In this document: piece by piece, positions 43,757 to 52,187 of the stretch
Layout: each line of letters opens with the position of its first letter
Position numbering within the stretch: position 1 is the first letter of the stretch
Assembly: GCF_900217795.1 (NCBI RefSeq)
Contig: NZ_OBMQ01000001.1
Coordinates: 301,011 to 365,010 of the forward strand
Direction: 5' to 3'
DNA: 64,000 nt
Source of the DNA: Ureibacillus xyleni
Lineage (GTDB): Bacteria > Bacillota > Bacilli > Bacillales_A > Planococcaceae
Notes under the pieces: generated by a model
The model's database searches: none
The model's input: only the letters and a program-made list of their open reading frames with translations
Told to the model about the DNA's origin: nothing
Position numbers and translations under genes: made by a program

Positions 43757-43785
43757 TTGACATTCAGATGGATGTAAAGTATCCT
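43757..43785 (+). promoter_or_regulatory. Promoter of the XRE regulator gene
   Basis: TTGACA (43757-43762), 17-base spacer, TATCCT (43780-43785). The -35 is perfect. The -10 falls inside the first operator palindrome, so binding there would block transcription. Confidence 0.6.
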
Positions 43786-43805
43786 TTACGTAAAGTTAAC
43801 TTTAC
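43774..43805. promoter_or_regulatory. Two abutting 16-bp operator palindromes
   Basis: GTAAAGTATCCTTTAC (43774-43789) and GTAAAGTTAACTTTAC (43790-43805) follow one another without a gap; both have the half-site GTAAAG. A further half-site GTAAAGT lies at 43746-43752. The layout fits a dimeric XRE repressor controlling its own gene. Confidence 0.68.
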
Positions 43806-43821
43806 ATTTGAGGTGAATGAG

Positions 43822-44031
43822 TTGCGAAACCGCATTAAAGATTTACGGCTCGTGTATGATTTGACTCAAGATGAACTGGCGGAAAAACTTGAAGTCTCGA
43901 GGCAAACGATTATTTCTTTAGAAAAAGGTAGGTACAATCCGTCGCTCATTTTGGCGTATAAAATTTCTCGTGTGTTTATGTGTCGAATTGAAGATGTATT
44001 TATTTTTGAGGAGGGAAATGAAAATGGATAA
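43822..44031 (+). CDS. XRE-family transcriptional regulator, small
   Basis: A 69-residue Cro/C1-type helix-turn-helix protein: RNRIKDLRLVYDLTQDELAE, KLEVSRQTIISLEKGRYNPS, LILAYKISRVFMCRIEDVFI. This YozG/XRE type is usually paired with a small membrane protein gene, as here, where the next start overlaps its end by 8 bases. The TTG at 43822 follows GAGGTGA and begins right at the fold. It is probably autoregulated through the GTAAAG palindromes 17-48 bases upstream. Confidence 0.86.
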   Translation: MRNRIKDLRLVYDLTQDELAEKLEVSRQTIISLEKGRYNPSLILAYKISRVFMCRIEDVFIFEEGNENG

Positions 44032-44326
44032 TCCGATTATTGCTGTTCTGTTTTGGATGGTTTTGGCTTCAATTATTGTGGGTGCTTTTTACATTCCGCG
44101 CCGCATGATGAAAAAGAAGAAGCAATTTGATGAGCGTTTCGTGTATAATGACCATCTTGCTCGTTCTTATAGTTGGATGGGTTCACTTGGTGTAATTTTT
44201 GTGACGTGGTTTTTATCGCTCGTTGTTTTCCATTCTATGATTGCGTTTTGGCTTATCACTGCTATCTACGTAGGGCATATGTTATCGTATATGATTGGTT
44301 CTGCGATAGCCAATAGTCGAAATTAG
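44024..44326 (+). CDS. Small membrane protein paired with XRE regulator
   Basis: 100 residues with three hydrophobic segments (IIAVLFWMVLASIIVGAFYI, WMGSLGVIFVTWFLSLVVFH, MIAFWLITAIYVGHMLSYMI) and a basic loop RRMMKKKKQ. No family recognised. The ATG at 44024 lies 8 bases after GGAGGG and overlaps the regulator stop, so it is translationally coupled to it. By analogy with other XRE-membrane pairs it could sense an envelope signal and act on the regulator. Confidence 0.7.
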   Translation: MDNPIIAVLFWMVLASIIVGAFYIPRRMMKKKKQFDERFVYNDHLARSYSWMGSLGVIFVTWFLSLVVFHSMIAFWLITAIYVGHMLSYMIGSAIANSRN

Positions 44327-44340
44327 AAGGAGTTTTCATT

Positions 44341-45159
44341 ATGACCATATCAAAAGCATGTACCATCGCTGGCTCTGCTGCCAGGGGTGGTGCGGGAATA
44401 CAAGCAGATTTAAAAACATTTCAGGAGCTTGGCGTTTTCGGCATGTCGGCAATTACGGCATTTGTGGCAGCTCATCCCGAAACGAAACAGGGGATCTTCA
44501 TTCAGCCACTAGACGTAATCGAAGCGCAACTCTCAACAATTTATGAGCAGGGTGATATTGAAGCTTTAAAAACGGGTATGCTCTTTTCAAAGGAAATTAT
44601 TGGGTTTGTAGCGGACTGGCTTCAATCAACTGCTATTCAAAATATTGTGGTGGATCCTGTTATGTTTGGGAAGGCGGGGTCAGCGTTACTCGATTTTGAT
44701 GCCATGGATACGTTAAAAACGACACTCATTCCTCAGGCGAAGATTATTACACCAAATATGCCTGAAGCGTCATTTCTATTAGGAGGGGCTGAGATAAGTT
44801 CGTTAGCCCATTTACAAGAAGCAGCGAGAGCTTTATTTGAATTGGATCCGGAGTATATTCTCGTTAAAGGTGGTCGATTACAAGATGCTGCGATTGATGT
44901 TTTGTATGATGGAAACACAATGACGTTACTCGAAGCACCTCGAATAGAAACAGTTCATACGAATGGTGCAGGGTGTTCTTATTCTGCGGCAATTACAGCG
45001 GGGCTTGCGAATGGGTTGTCGATGAAGGAATCTGTTATTCAAGCGAAAAAATTTGTGACGGCAGGTATTCGTCGTTCCATTCCATTTGAAAAGGTTGCGG
45101 GCATGATTGACCATCGTGCATTTAAACTTTATGGAGAAGAAGCTGTAAAAGTTTTATAG
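44341..45159 (+). CDS. pdxK: Pyridoxal/pyridoxine kinase or HMP kinase (ThiD-like)
   Basis: Ribokinase-fold kinase of 272 residues. KACTIAGSAARGGAGIQADL then KTFQELGVFGMSAITA is the ThiD/PdxK N-terminus; VVDPVMFGKAGSALL, ITPNMPEASFLLGG and the anion hole TVHTNGAGCSYSAAITAGLA (catalytic Asp of the usual GAGD replaced: reads GAGC) follow. The GAGC variant is the form found in the Gram-positive PdxK/ThiD2 pyridoxal kinases, where the cysteine takes part in catalysis. So PdxK is favoured over ThiD. It starts 14 bases after the small membrane protein. Confidence 0.8.
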   Translation: MTISKACTIAGSAARGGAGIQADLKTFQELGVFGMSAITAFVAAHPETKQGIFIQPLDVIEAQLSTIYEQGDIEALKTGMLFSKEIIGFVADWLQSTAIQNIVVDPVMFGKAGSALLDFDAMDTLKTTLIPQAKIITPNMPEASFLLGGAEISSLAHLQEAARALFELDPEYILVKGGRLQDAAIDVLYDGNTMTLLEAPRIETVHTNGAGCSYSAAITAGLANGLSMKESVIQAKKFVTAGIRRSIPFEKVAGMIDHRAFKLYGEEAVKVL

Positions 45160-45165
45160 ATGATA

Positions 45166-45200
45166 AAAACCCTAACTGTGCTTGTTAGGGTTTTGCTTTT
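45166..45200 (+). terminator. Terminator after pdxK
   Basis: AAAACCCTAAC (45166-45176) pairs perfectly with GTTAGGGTTTT (45184-45194), followed by GCTTTTT. It also reads as a terminator for the convergent VOC gene. Confidence 0.85.
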
Positions 45201-45634
45201 TAGAACAGTTCGCCACTATCCAAACTCACTTGCCATTCCACACCGAACTTGTCCTTCACGGCGCCATAGCATTTGCTCCAAAACGTTTCTTGAAGTTCCA
45301 TGCTTACTTTGCCGCCTTCTTTTAATCCTTCGAAGCTTGAGCGAATAAATGCCTCATCATCACTTACAACTGTGACACTAATGTTGTTTCCTACTACATA
45401 TGGAGAGCCTGGCCAATTGTCTGAAAACATTAATCTGCTACCTGCAACATTAATATTTGTATGCATTACTAAACTTTTTGCTTCCTCTGGGATTGGGAAG
45501 TCCGGATTTTCTGGTCCATCACCAAACGTCATAATTTGTGGTGCTTCTGTTTTAAATACATCTGCATAAAATTCTACCGCTTCACGACAGTTTCCATCAA
45601 AAATCAAATACACTTCAATTGCCATACCATCCAT
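45200..45634 (-). CDS. VOC superfamily protein, PhnB-like
   Basis: 144 residues of the vicinal oxygen chelate fold (PhnB/3-demethylubiquinone methyltransferase-like). VYLIFDGNCREAVEFYADVF, PQIMTFGDGP, VMHTNINVAGSRLMFSDNWP, ISVTVVSDDEAFIRSSFEGL and QETFWSKCYGAVKDKFGVEW are typical. The exact substrate is unknown. Start assigned at 45634; a second ATG at 45625 is possible because GGAG lies only 2 bases from the first. Confidence 0.8.
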   Translation of the reverse strand: MDGMAIEVYLIFDGNCREAVEFYADVFKTEAPQIMTFGDGPENPDFPIPEEAKSLVMHTNINVAGSRLMFSDNWPGSPYVVGNNISVTVVSDDEAFIRSSFEGLKEGGKVSMELQETFWSKCYGAVKDKFGVEWQVSLDSGELF

Positions 45635-45685
45635 CTCTCCTCTTAAAATGATTTATTACTTTCTAATTGTACTATACTTCCTAAC

Positions 45686-45750
45686 GTACCCGGTACTCAA
45701 ACAATTCAGAATTTTGTGTGTACCGGGTACGCGAACAATTCTGAAAATTT
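45686..45750. repeat. GTACCSGGTAC dispersed element, two tandem copies
   Basis: GTACCCGGTAC (45686-45696) followed by AAACAATTCAGAA, and GTACCGGGTAC (45720-45730) followed by GAACAATTCTGAAAA. The same module occurs at 43731 and 58398 on the other strand. Lies between the VOC gene and secA. Confidence 0.65.
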
Positions 45751-45846
45751 ACCTCCGCTTAATTTAAAAAAAGAGAAGGTCATTTGCACCTATATATAGG
45801 TAGTGATAAAATGAAACTTGATACTAAATGGGAAGTGAAAATATTC

Positions 45847-48354
45847 ATGGCGAACATTTTAAATAAAATTTTTGATCCAAATAAAAAAGAACTGAAAAAA
45901 TTAAATAAAATTGCAGACCAAGTTGAAGCATATGCATCTCAAATGGAACAACTTAGTGATGAAAGTTTAAAAGAGAAAACCGTTGAATTTAAAGAACGTT
46001 ATCAAAATGGGGAAACTCTTGAACAATTACTTCCTGAAGCGTTTGCTGTTTGTCGTGAAGCTTCACGCCGCGTACTAGGAATGTATCCGTTCCGTGTTCA
46101 AATTATGGGTGCTGCAACGTTAAATGAAGGAAACATTGCGGAGATGAAAACAGGGGAAGGGAAAACGTTAACTGCGACAATGTCCGTTTACTTAAATGCC
46201 CTAACTGGTAAAGGGGTGCATGTTGTAACGGTCAACGAATACCTTGCTAGCCGTGATGCTTCTGAAATGGGACAGCTTTATAATTTCCTTGGCCTTTCTG
46301 TTGGCTTAAATTTAAACAGCTTATCAAAAGAAGAAAAACGTGAAGCCTACGCTGCTGACATTACTTACAGCACAAACAACGAACTAGGCTTTGACTATTT
46401 GCGCGATAACATGGTTCTTTACAAAGAAGAACGTGTTCAACGCCCTCTTCATTATGCCGTAATCGATGAAGTGGATTCGATTTTAATTGACGAAGCACGT
46501 ACGCCGTTAATTATCTCAGGTCAAGCTGGTAAAACGGCAAAATTATATGTTCAATCCAACATGTTTGTTCGTATGTTAAAAGCAGATGAAGACTACACGT
46601 ATGATGAAACAACTAAAGGTGTTACATTAACTGAAAATGGTATTGGAAAAGCGGAGAAAGCATTCGGCATTGATAACCTATTTGATCTTTCTCACGTTCG
46701 TCTATTACATGCCATCAACCAATCATTAAAAGCTCACGTGTCCATGCATCGCGATGTAGATTATGTCGTTCAAGATGGCGAAATCATCATTGTTGATGGC
46801 TTTACAGGACGTTTAATGAAAGGTCGTCGCTATTCGGATGGATTGCACCAAGCAATTGAAGCAAAAGAAGCTGTAGAAATCCAAAACGAGTCCATGACAA
46901 TGGCGACTATTACGTTCCAAAACTATTTCCGTATGTACGAAAAACTTTCAGGGATGACAGGTACGGCAAAAACGGAAGAAGAAGAGTTCCGTAACATTTA
47001 TAATATGCAAGTTGTCGTAATTCCTACAAACAGACCGATTGCGCGTGACGACAGACCGGATTTAATCTTCGCTACGATGAACGGGAAATTTAATGCGGTA
47101 GCTGCGGATATTGCAGAGCGTCATAAAAACGGTCAGCCGGTTTTAGTTGGTACGGTTGCGATTGAAACATCTGAAATCATTTCGCAGTTATTAGATAAAC
47201 ATAAAATTCCGCACAATGTATTAAATGCGAAAAACCATGAACGAGAAGCTGAAATTATTGCAAATGCGGGTAACCGTGGAGCAGTTACGATTGCGACAAA
47301 CATGGCTGGTCGTGGTACCGACATCAAACTGGGTGAAGGTGTTTTAGAACTTGGCGGTTTAGCGGTTATTGGTACAGAACGTCACGAATCTCGCCGTATC
47401 GATAATCAGCTGCGCGGTCGTTCTGGTCGTCAAGGGGACCCTGGTGTAACGCAATTCTATTTATCTTTAGAAGATGATTTAATGCGCCGTTTCGGTTCAG
47501 ACAAAATGAAATCGATGATGACGCGCCTTGGTATGGACGATTCTCAACCAATTCAATCGGGTATGGTTTCAAAAGCCGTAGAGTCTGCTCAAAAACGTGT
47601 TGAGGGGAACAACTTTGATGCGCGTAAACGATTACTACAATACGACGATGTACTTCGCCAACAACGTGAGGTTATTTATAAAGAACGTCGCGATGTATTA
47701 GAAACTGAAAATATGCGTGCTCTTGTGGAAAATATGATTCAAGAATCGATTGAAAATATCGTTCGTGTTCATACTCAAGGCGACCAAAAAGAGTGGAAGT
47801 TAAAAGCTCTTGAAGATTATATTCAAGCTAATTTGTTAGAAGAAGGCGCTGTAAAAGCTAGCGATCTTGAAGGCAAATCTGCAGAAGAAATGATTCAATT
47901 TATTTACGCGGAAGTTCAAAAACGTTACGACGAAAAAGAAGAAGCCCTAACACCGGAACGTATGCGCGAATTCGAAAAAGTTATTTTACTTCGCTCGATT
48001 GATACGAAATGGATTGACCATATCGATGCAATGGATCAATTACGTCAAGGGATTCATCTACGTGCATATGGTCAAACAGATCCATTACGTGAGTACGAGC
48101 AAGAAGGATTCGCAATGTTCGAGGACATGGTGGCATCTATTCGTGAAGACGTAACGAAATATGCAATGAAAGCTCAAATCCGCAACAACTTAGAGCGTGA
48201 AGAAGTCGCAAAAGGCCAAGCAGTGAATCCAAAAGAGGAAGCTGCACCTAAGAAAAAACAACCCGTTCGTAAAGCAGAAGACATTAAACGTAATGACCCA
48301 TGCCCATGTGGTAGCGGCAAGAAATATAAAAACTGCCATGGTGCGCAGCAGTAA
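45847..48354 (+). CDS. secA: Preprotein translocase ATPase SecA
   Basis: Motor of the Sec export pathway, 835 residues. Walker A is [17 protein letters not shown] region [15 protein letters not shown], motif [15 protein letters not shown], and [12 protein letters not shown]. The C-terminus has the zinc-binding tail [18 protein letters not shown], which binds SecB or ribosomes in other bacteria. The ATG at 45847 is used because [20 protein letters not shown] is the normal SecA start; longer ATG starts upstream add residues without similarity. It is followed by a 41-bp repeat array before prfB. Confidence 0.97.
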   Translation: MANILNKIFDPNKKELKKLNKIADQVEAYASQMEQLSDESLKEKTVEFKERYQNGETLEQLLPEAFAVCREASRRVLGMYPFRVQIMGAATLNEGNIAEMKTGEGKTLTATMSVYLNALTGKGVHVVTVNEYLASRDASEMGQLYNFLGLSVGLNLNSLSKEEKREAYAADITYSTNNELGFDYLRDNMVLYKEERVQRPLHYAVIDEVDSILIDEARTPLIISGQAGKTAKLYVQSNMFVRMLKADEDYTYDETTKGVTLTENGIGKAEKAFGIDNLFDLSHVRLLHAINQSLKAHVSMHRDVDYVVQDGEIIIVDGFTGRLMKGRRYSDGLHQAIEAKEAVEIQNESMTMATITFQNYFRMYEKLSGMTGTAKTEEEEFRNIYNMQVVVIPTNRPIARDDRPDLIFATMNGKFNAVAADIAERHKNGQPVLVGTVAIETSEIISQLLDKHKIPHNVLNAKNHEREAEIIANAGNRGAVTIATNMAGRGTDIKLGEGVLELGGLAVIGTERHESRRIDNQLRGRSGRQGDPGVTQFYLSLEDDLMRRFGSDKMKSMMTRLGMDDSQPIQSGMVSKAVESAQKRVEGNNFDARKRLLQYDDVLRQQREVIYKERRDVLETENMRALVENMIQESIENIVRVHTQGDQKEWKLKALEDYIQANLLEEGAVKASDLEGKSAEEMIQFIYAEVQKRYDEKEEALTPERMREFEKVILLRSIDTKWIDHIDAMDQLRQGIHLRAYGQTDPLREYEQEGFAMFEDMVASIREDVTKYAMKAQIRNNLEREEVAKGQAVNPKEEAAPKKKQPVRKAEDIKRNDPCPCGSGKKYKNCHGAQQ

Positions 48355-48380
48355 AACATAGATTTGCTCAATAAATCTGG

Positions 48381-49030
48381 GTTTTGTGCGGATAAGGGTG
48401 TTATTCGTGCGGATAGCGAGTTGATTGGTGCACATAAACTGCGTCTTGTGTGGATAGCAAATTGATTGGTGCACATGAGCCGTGTTTGGTGCGGATAGCG
48501 AGTTGATTGGTGCACATAAGCTGTGTTTTGTGCGGATAGCGAGTTGTTTTGTGCACATGAGCCGCGTCTTGTGCGGATAGCGAGTTGTTTTGTGCACATA
48601 AGCCGCGTCTTGTGCGGATAGCGAGTTGATTTGTGCACATAATCTGGGTTTTGTGCGGATAGCGAGTTGATTGGTGCACATAAGCCGCGTCTTGTGTGGA
48701 TAGCCAACTGTTTTGTGCACATGAGCCGTGTTTTGTGCGGATAGCGAGTTGTTTTGTGCACATAAGCCGAGTTTTGTGCGGATAGCCAGATATTTTGTGC
48801 ACATGAGCCGAGTTTGGTGCGGATAGCCAGTTGTTTTGTGCACATGAGCCGAGTTTTGTGCGGATAGCGAGTTGTTTTGTGCACATGAGCCGAGTTTTGT
48901 GCGGATAGCGAGTTGTTTTGTGCACATAAGCCGGATTCGTGCAGATAGCGAGCCGATTCGTGCGCATGGATCCGTGTTTGGTGCGGTTACAAGTTGATTC
49001 GTGCAAATAGAGCCGCGTTTTTCACATGAG
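48381..49030. repeat. 41-bp tandem repeat array (minisatellite) between secA and prfB
   Basis: A unit of about 41 bp, containing TTTTGTGCGGATAGCGAGTT and then TTTTGTGCACATGAGCCGAG, repeats at exact 41-base steps; the GCGGATAG core starts at 48409, 48450, 48491, 48532 and so on to 48942 and 48983, giving about 15 copies. Each unit is itself two related 20/21-base halves, and each usually holds the palindrome TGTGCACA. Copies differ by a few substitutions only. There are no unique spacers, so it is not a CRISPR array. The array keeps reading frames open on the minus strand, but these are repeats, not genes. Confidence 0.93.
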
Positions 49031-49035
49031 CCCGG

Positions 49036-49197
49036 TTTTGTCCGGATAACGCAACTTTTTGACCGTTCAGTAAGTCGTTTTGTCCGGATAGCTCAACTTT
49101 TTGTCCGTTCAGCAAGTCGTTTTGTCCACATAGCCCGACTTTTTGTCCATTCAGCGAGAGTTTTTGTCCGGATAAACCTGTTTTTCGTCCACAAAAG
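49036..49197. repeat. Second, related tandem repeat block (42-bp units)
   Basis: Four degenerate copies of a 20+22-base dimer, TTTTGTCCGGATAGCTCAAC and TTTTTGTCCGTTCAGCAAGT. It has the same dimeric design as the 41-bp array just before it but with GTCC in place of GTGC, so it looks like an older, diverged part of the same expansion. Confidence 0.8.
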
Positions 49198-49229
49198 GAA
49201 GAAACGCACTATTAATAAAGAAGACATCT

Positions 49230-49260
49230 GAACCGTAATCATCAATGAATGATACGGTTC
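49230..49260. other. Hairpin upstream of prfB
   Basis: GAACCGTAATCAT (49230-49242) pairs with ATGATACGGTTC (49249-49260) with one bulge. No strong T run follows. It could end the secA transcript or lie in the prfB leader. Confidence 0.45.
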
Positions 49261-49291
49261 TCTCAATTTCATATCGTACGGAGGATTTTAT

Positions 49292-50396
49292 ATGATTGAA
49301 TTAGCAGAAGTGAGAAATACGTTAGAAACTACAGCCAAAAAATTGGTGGACTTCAGGGGGTCTCTTTGACTTAGAAAACAAAGAGGCACGAATCCAAGAG
49401 TTGGATGAAATGATGTTAATGCCCGGCTTTTGGGATGACCAGAATGGAGCTCAAACGGTTATAAATGAAGCGAATGGTTTAAAAGCAATTGTTAATGAAT
49501 TCAACGAGCTTGTCGGAACGCAAGAAAATTTAGAAATGACGTTGGAGCTTTTAAAAGAAGAGCCAGATGAAGAATTGCAAGAGGAACTAGGCAATGAATT
49601 AGAGGAATTTGAACGCAAAATGGATGCGTTTGAACTTCAAATGCTATTAAGTGAGCCCTATGATAAAAATAATGCCATTTTAGAACTTCACCCAGGTGCA
49701 GGTGGGACAGAATCACAAGATTGGGGTTCGATGTTACTGCGTATGTATACTCGTTGGGCAGAGCAGCATGGTTTCAAAGTGGAAACGATGGATTATTTAC
49801 CGGGGGATGAAGCTGGTATAAAATCGGTGACGTTACTAATTCAGGGGCACAATGCTTATGGATATTTAAAGGCGGAAAAAGGTGTTCATCGTTTAGTTCG
49901 TATTTCACCATTCGATTCAGCAGGTCGTCGTCATACATCTTTCGTTTCTTGTGAGGTTATGCCAGAATTTAATAACGAAATTGAAATTGACATTCGTACG
50001 GAAGATTTGAAAATTGATACGTATCGAGCAACTGGTGCAGGTGGACAGCACATTAATACGACTGACTCAGCTGTCCGTATTACACATATTCCAACAGGGG
50101 TTGTAGTATCCTGCCAAGCCGAACGCTCTCAAATTAAAAACCGTGAAAAAGCGATGAACATGTTAAAAGCGAAATTATATCAACTTGAAATTGAGAAACA
50201 ACAAGCTGAGTTGGATGCAATTCGTGGTGAGCAAAAAGAAATCGGCTGGGGATCACAAATTCGTTCTTATGTATTCCACCCATATTCAATGGTAAAAGAT
50301 CACCGTACAAGTTTTGAAACAGGTAACGTTCAAGGAGTTATGGACGGGGATTTAGACGGTTTCATTAATGCATATTTACGTTCACGTTTAGGTTAA
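49292..50396 (+). CDS. prfB: Peptide chain release factor 2, programmed +1 frameshift
   Basis: RF2 terminates at UGA and UAA. The ATG at 49292 follows GGAGG and reads 25 codons to an in-frame TGA at 49367-49369. The stop sits in AGGGGGTCTCTTTGAC: an internal Shine-Dalgarno-like AGGGGG, then CTT TGA, the classic autoregulatory +1 site. Reading continues from GAC at 49368. Downstream are the RF2 tripeptide region ([13 protein letters not shown]) and the GGQ motif ([19 protein letters not shown]). The mature protein has 367 residues. Location after secA is the usual Bacillales order. Confidence 0.97.
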
Positions 50397-50407
50397 TAAC
50401 AAAGTAG

Positions 50408-50446
50408 GCATTTATAAGTCATAAAAAGACTTGTAAATGCTTTTTT
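50408..50446 (+). terminator. Terminator after prfB
   Basis: GCATTTATAAGTC (50408-50420) pairs with GACTTGTAAATGC (50428-50440), followed by six T. Confidence 0.85.
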
Positions 50447-50594
50447 AATTCCTTGGTAATGTTGTTGGCCCGAAACTTGTTTAAATTTTGCCATCTCAGT
50501 TTAAAATCAAATATTCCCACCTCCATCATTGCATTTTTTCATTAATAATGTAATATGATAATAAGAACAAATGTTCTGTTTAGGAGGGTTTTTA

Positions 50595-50969
50595 ATGGCG
50601 CACATTCCCATTGAAACTGTCCCATATTTTGAAGCAGCGATTTATCTACCGATGCTACTAATCGTATTAGAAAAAGATTATGCACAAATAGAAAATGGGC
50701 AGTTTAAGTTCAAGGGTCCATACATTTTTTTAATAGAAGAAGCAAGAAGAAACGTTGAGATTGATTTGAAAAGTACGAAGGCGTATTTAAGAGAACATCA
50801 ATTAAAGATTGTACAAAGAGCTCGTGATGAATTATTTTCTGAATATGAATTTCATTGTAAACAGTTGATGGAAATTAGAAGATATTCCAATATACGCCTT
50901 CGAAATCATGTTGAAGAATTGCTTAAACTTTATTTGAAAAAAGCATCAATTGTTTATTCAAAGGGTTAA
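50595..50969 (+). CDS. Conserved-looking hypothetical protein
   Basis: 124 residues, no family recognised. The N-terminus (AHIPIETVPYFEAAIYLPML) is followed by a charged, mainly helical part (IFLIEEARRNVEIDLKSTKA, YLREHQLKIVQRARDELFSE) ending LLKLYLKKASIVYSKG. The ATG at 50595 has TAGGAGGG upstream. Its 3' end overlaps the convergent comK by 12 bases. Upstream, 50447-50594 holds nothing else that I recognise. Confidence 0.6.
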   Translation: MAHIPIETVPYFEAAIYLPMLLIVLEKDYAQIENGQFKFKGPYIFLIEEARRNVEIDLKSTKAYLREHQLKIVQRARDELFSEYEFHCKQLMEIRRYSNIRLRNHVEELLKLYLKKASIVYSKG

Positions 50970-51461
50970 ATCGTTTTTTAGAATAAGTCTTTGGTTGGTC
51001 CCGAATTTATGTAACATGGATGCACTAACATATTGAGAACAGAAAGAAGTATAGTTAAAGTTTAGTATTAGTTCGCGTCCATCTTTTAATGTAATTTCAG
51101 TGCTATCTTTAATACGTCGAATGTTGGTAATTGCATGTAGTCCGACCCAAACGTTACTTGGTGAAGCTGGTGATAAAAGTGGGAAGAATACGCAAGGCAT
51201 CCCATAATCATGTGAAATAATAATCGGAAGTTTGTGTTTTTCGTTGCCGAAGAACCGTTTTGAAACTGTGCGCGCAGTTTTATAGTTAGTTCCCATTAGT
51301 ACACAAGATTTTCGAATTATGTAGATAGGCTTCCGTGAAACTATAATTTCTCCACTTTTATCATAGACTCGAGAATAAAGCTTGTCTCCATGTTCTAAAG
51401 GTTCGATAAGATAAGTGTTAAACGAAATATGATACGAATCAGCAATATTTACATTTCCCAT
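50958..51461 (-). CDS. comK: Competence transcription factor ComK homologue
   Basis: 167 residues matching the ComK fold pattern: IIRKSCVLMGTNYKTARTVS then KRFFGNEKHKLPIIIS, FFPLLSPASPSNVWVGLHAI. The HKLPI and FFP.LSP segments are the family core. In Bacillus subtilis ComK activates DNA uptake genes. Whether this copy is a full competence activator or a divergent paralogue cannot be told here; Listeria and Staphylococcus carry similar divergent forms. Start ATG at 51461 behind GGGGGAAA. Convergent with the hypothetical gene. Confidence 0.78.
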   Translation of the reverse strand: MGNVNIADSYHISFNTYLIEPLEHGDKLYSRVYDKSGEIIVSRKPIYIIRKSCVLMGTNYKTARTVSKRFFGNEKHKLPIIISHDYGMPCVFFPLLSPASPSNVWVGLHAITNIRRIKDSTEITLKDGRELILNFNYTSFCSQYVSASMLHKFGTNQRLILKNDLTL

Positions 51462-51665
51462 TTAAATTTCCCCCTTTGTTTATTTTCACTGGATTTATAG
51501 ACATGATAGTACGGTTTTCGAGCAATTTCAATACATAATTTAGAAAATTGCGTAAACTTGTAATTTCACTATTTCAAAATGAATCAAATTAGAAAAATCA
51601 GACACACACCTATTTGTCCCCGAGCAAGCTACAAAGAAAAAAGTAAATCTATTTTTCAGAATATA

Positions 51666-51695
51666 TTGCAAATTGAGTAGATGTTATCTTATAAT
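51666..51695 (+). promoter_or_regulatory. Vegetative promoter of the IDEAL-domain gene
   Basis: TTGCAA (51666-51671), 18-base spacer, TATAAT (51690-51695), 28 bases before the start. Confidence 0.6.
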
Positions 51696-51722
51696 AGAAA
51701 AAAGGGAATCGGGGTGATATCG

Positions 51723-51989
51723 ATGGATAAATATTATTCATACACAGATTTTCTTAAAGCAGTTGGACATTATCAACATGCAAATGAATCTGAGAGATTA
51801 TTGAATGAAATTTATTTAGACTTGTTTTTAAACAGTATGCAAAGACTACAAAGAATTGACCAGTTGAAGGATCTCATCGATAGAGCATTAGATGAACGAA
51901 ACAAGGAAGCCTTTTACGCATACACTACAGAACTGAACCAATTACAAGAGACACAAGAATTGGAAGAACCACAAGAAACAGTAAATTAA
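51723..51989 (+). CDS. IDEAL domain-containing protein
   Basis: 88 residues with a C-terminal IDEAL motif region (RIDQLKDLIDRALDERNKEA followed by FYAYTTELNQL), a short helical domain of Bacillales proteins of mostly unknown role; ComK-related and phage-related contexts have been noted from memory. ATG at 51723 behind GGGGTGAT. It lies alone between comK and uvrB, followed by a large hairpin. Confidence 0.78.
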   Translation: MDKYYSYTDFLKAVGHYQHANESERLLNEIYLDLFLNSMQRLQRIDQLKDLIDRALDERNKEAFYAYTTELNQLQETQELEEPQETVN

Positions 51990-52000
51990 TATAATATTTT

Positions 52001-52077
52001 AAAAGTCGCCTGTTAAAACAGTGCCAAACATGTAAAGTTTCGCTTTACTAAGGCAATGTTTAAAATAGGCGACTTTT
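52001..52077 (+). terminator. Long hairpin terminator after the IDEAL gene
   Basis: AAAAGTCGCCT (52001-52011) pairs with AGGCGACTTTT (52067-52077), with inner pairing GCCAAACAT/ATGTTT and GTAAAG/CTTTAC. Nested stems suggest one long folded RNA. Confidence 0.75.
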
Positions 52078-52100
52078 CTGCATTTAGAAATAAAAAATTT

Positions 52101-52114
52101 AGAATATACGTTCG
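52101..52114. promoter_or_regulatory. LexA (SOS) box upstream of uvrB
   Basis: AGAATATACGTTCG matches the Gram-positive consensus CGAAC-N4-GTTCG at 8 of 10 fixed positions and lies 74 bases before uvrB, a known SOS gene. Confidence 0.6.
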
Positions 52115-52187
52115 CTTTTTAGTTCGTGTTTTACGAATTGTATGCTAAAATTAATATACAAGAATTGGGTGAAAGGACGATTGACGA

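Noticed and set aside
45784-45846. Upstream extension of secA from an earlier start
   Set aside because: The additional residues have no similarity to SecA N-termini; [10 protein letters not shown] is the expected start.
48174-49006. Three long minus-strand open frames with repeated CTKQLAIRT-type peptides
   Set aside because: They arise because the 41-bp unit lacks stops on that strand; 41 is not a multiple of three, so all three frames stay open with the same repeat peptide. No ribosome sites; part overlaps secA.
48381-49197. Possible CRISPR array
   Set aside because: The entire 41-bp unit repeats; there are no unique spacers and no cas genes nearby.
49001-49231. Plus-strand open frame of 76 codons with repeated RFVRIAQLFV peptide
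   Set aside because: Translation of the second repeat block; no ribosome site and no similarity beyond the repeat.
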